The position numbers and the translations under genes are program-made. This document shows, piece by piece, positions 62,675 through 64,000 of a DNA stretch of 64,000 nt. Numbering within the stretch: position 1 is the stretch's first letter; each line of letters starts with the position of its first letter. The notes below the pieces were generated by a model. That model ran no database searches, had not been told where the DNA came from, and saw only the letters and a list, made by a program, of their open reading frames with translations. Source of the stretch: Mycobacterium paraseoulense (GTDB lineage: Bacteria > Actinomycetota > Actinomycetes > Mycobacteriales > Mycobacteriaceae); contig NZ_AP022619.1 in assembly GCF_010731655.1 (NCBI RefSeq), positions 5,022,001 through 5,086,000 of the forward strand, given 5' to 3'.

Positions 62675-64000
62675 ATGTGCGGAATCGTCGGCTACGTCGG
62701 GCAGCAGCCTGCCTGCAAGGTCGTCATGGATGCGCTGCGCCGGATGGAGTACCGCGGCTACGACTCGTCGGGCATCGCACTGGTCAACGGTGCCGGGACG
62801 CTCACCGTGTGCCGCCGCGCCGGCCGGCTGGCCAACCTCGAGGAAGCGGTCGCGCAGATGCCGCCGGAGTCGCTGGGCGGCACCACCGGCCTGGGCCACA
62901 CCCGCTGGGCTACCCACGGGCGCCCCACCGACCGCAACGCGCACCCGCACCGCGACGCCGCCGGCAAGATCGCCGTCGTCCACAACGGGATCATCGAGAA
63001 CTACCCGAGCCTGCGCCACGAGCTGGAGGCCTACGGCGTGGAATTCACCAGCGACACCGACACCGAGGTGGCGGTGCACCTGGTGGCCCAGGCCTACCGG
63101 CACGGCGCGACCGCCGGCGACTTCGCCGCCTCGGTGCTGGCCGTGCTGCGCCGGCTGGAGGGCCACTTCACCCTGGTGTTCACCAACGCCGACGAGCCCG
63201 GCACCATCGTGGCCGCGCGCCGCTCCACCCCGCTGGTGCTGGGGATCGGCGACGGCGAGATGTTCGTCGGCTCCGACGTCGCCGCGTTCATCCCGCACAC
63301 CCGCGACGCCATCGAACTGGGCCAGGATCAGGCGGTGGTGCTCACCGCGGACGGCTACCGCATCACCGACTTCGACGGGAACGCGGACGTCGAGTACCGC
63401 GAGTTTCACATCGACTGGGACCTGGCCGCCGCGGAAAAGGGCGGCTACGAGTACTTCATGCTCAAGGAGATCGCCGAGCAGCCCGCCGCGGTGGCCGACA
63501 CCCTGCTCGGGCACTTCGTCGACGGCCGGATCGTGCTCGACGAGCAGCGGCTCTCCGACCAAGAGCTGCGCGAGATCGACAAGGTGTTCGTGGTCGCCTG
63601 CGGCACCGCGTATCACTCGGGGCTGCTCGCCAAATACGCCATCGAACACTGGACCCGGCTGCCGGTGGAGGTGGAGCTGGCCAGCGAATTCCGCTACCGG
63701 GACCCGGTGCTGGACCGCAGCACGCTGGTGGTCGCCATCTCGCAGTCCGGGGAGACCGCCGACACGCTCGAAGCCGTCCGGCACGCCAAGGAGCAGAAGG
63801 CCAAGGTGCTGGCCATCTGCAACACCAACGGCTCTCAGATCCCGCGCGAATGCGACGCCGTGCTCTACACCCGCGCCGGGCCCGAGATCGGCGTCGCCTC
63901 GACGAAGACGTTCCTCGCCCAGATCACCGCCAACTACCTGGTGGGCCTGGCGCTGGCCCAGGCCCGCGGCACGAAGTACCCCGACGAGGTCGAGCGGGAG
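62675..64000 (+). CDS. glmS: Glutamine-fructose-6-phosphate aminotransferase (3' end outside window)
   Basis: First committed step to UDP-GlcNAc: fructose-6-P + Gln to glucosamine-6-P + Glu. The frame is open to the right edge (442 codons). The N-terminal amidotransferase nucleophile is Cys2 (MCGIVGYVG), exposed after Met removal; MEYRGYDSSGIA, GHTRWATHG and HNGIIENY complete that domain. SIS isomerase domain from about 295: VVACGTAYHSGLLAKY, VVAISQSGETADTLEA and VASTKTFLAQ. The ATG was chosen because the Cys must be residue 2. Confidence 0.98.
   Translation, partial: MCGIVGYVGQQPACKVVMDALRRMEYRGYDSSGIALVNGAGTLTVCRRAGRLANLEEAVAQMPPESLGGTTGLGHTRWATHGRPTDRNAHPHRDAAGKIAVVHNGIIENYPSLRHELEAYGVEFTSDTDTEVAVHLVAQAYRHGATAGDFAASVLAVLRRLEGHFTLVFTNADEPGTIVAARRSTPLVLGIGDGEMFVGSDVAAFIPHTRDAIELGQDQAVVLTADGYRITDFDGNADVEYREFHIDWDLAAAEKGGYEYFMLKEIAEQPAAVADTLLGHFVDGRIVLDEQRLSDQELREIDKVFVVACGTAYHSGLLAKYAIEHWTRLPVEVELASEFRYRDPVLDRSTLVVAISQSGETADTLEAVRHAKEQKAKVLAICNTNGSQIPRECDAVLYTRAGPEIGVASTKTFLAQITANYLVGLALAQARGTKYPDEVERE

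Noticed and set aside
62456..63784. 442-codon minus-strand open frame
   Set aside because: Antisense to glmS, which is intact and runs off the window edge, so it has no stop inside the window.

Overview
The window is high-GC actinobacterial DNA from a Mycobacterium. Evidence: the secY-adk-mapA-sigL-rslA order, the mmsB-fadE9-mmsA valine operon, two cutinases next to a complete ESX-4 type VII secretion locus (eccB4, mycP4, eccD4, eccC4, esxU, esxT), and F420-dependent luciferase-like oxidoreductases. Several proteins (SigL, RslA, RmlC, RmlB, RpoA, EsxU) agree almost residue for residue with the M. tuberculosis proteins as I remember them, but the gene content (extra operons, four tandem acyltransferases) and order are those of a non-tuberculous species. 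I cannot name the species from sequence alone. No transposase, phage gene, tRNA, rRNA or CRISPR array was seen.

Layout. 1-2.2 kb: end of the spc ribosomal operon (secY, adk, mapA) and three perfect 55-bp repeats. 2.2-14.2 kb: a SigL-centred island. It holds sigL-rslA with an autoregulatory SigL promoter, then a flavin monooxygenase, a DUF4389 membrane protein and a methyltransferase. Facing them is an ABC transporter (ATPase plus large permease), and divergent from that a five-gene operon (ThDP enzyme, SRPBCC protein, KAS III-like enzyme, aminotransferase, MarR regulator). The gap between transporter and operon carries two back-to-back promoters matching the SigL consensus, both apparently giving leaderless transcripts. 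14.3-17.9 kb: valine catabolism. 17.9-20.9 kb: an SDR/TetR divergent pair with two operators 32 bp apart, and a flavoprotein. 20.9-23.9 kb: a tightly coupled operon of an ECF sigma factor, a Rieske protein with a cytoplasmic N-terminal domain, a cupredoxin lipoprotein, a Tat-type phosphoesterase and a small membrane protein. 23.9-28.6 kb: four tandem acyltransferase-3 paralogues, followed by rmlC/rmlB (rhamnose for the cell wall). 30.5-35.4 kb: two tandem F420 oxidoreductases and a cNMP-binding histidine kinase coupled to a response regulator/glutaredoxin-like/thioredoxin-reductase-like fusion that lacks its redox cysteines. 35.5-40.3 kb: alpha ribosomal operon (infA, rpmJ, rpsM, rpsK, rpsD, rpoA, rplQ, truA). 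40.3-41.8 kb: two cutinases. 41.9-51.7 kb: ESX-4. 51.7-54.3 kb: rplM-rpsI-glmM. 54.5-59.5 kb: a putative type VII substrate/lipoprotein pair and an EspC-like/Ala-Pro-rich pair. 59.5-62.1 kb: metabolic genes and a small conserved protein. 62.1-62.7 kb: AT-richer non-coding DNA. 62.7-64 kb: glmS, running off the end.

Themes. The ancestral spc-alpha superoperon (secY-adk-map-infA-rpmJ-rpsM...) is split here by about 33.7 kb of accessory DNA, and most of the unusual content sits in that split. The strongest candidates for undescribed biology are the SigL-driven ABC transporter/biosynthetic operon and the ECF-Rieske-cupredoxin operon. Comparisons with M. tuberculosis gene order and protein sequences are from memory and are marked as such.
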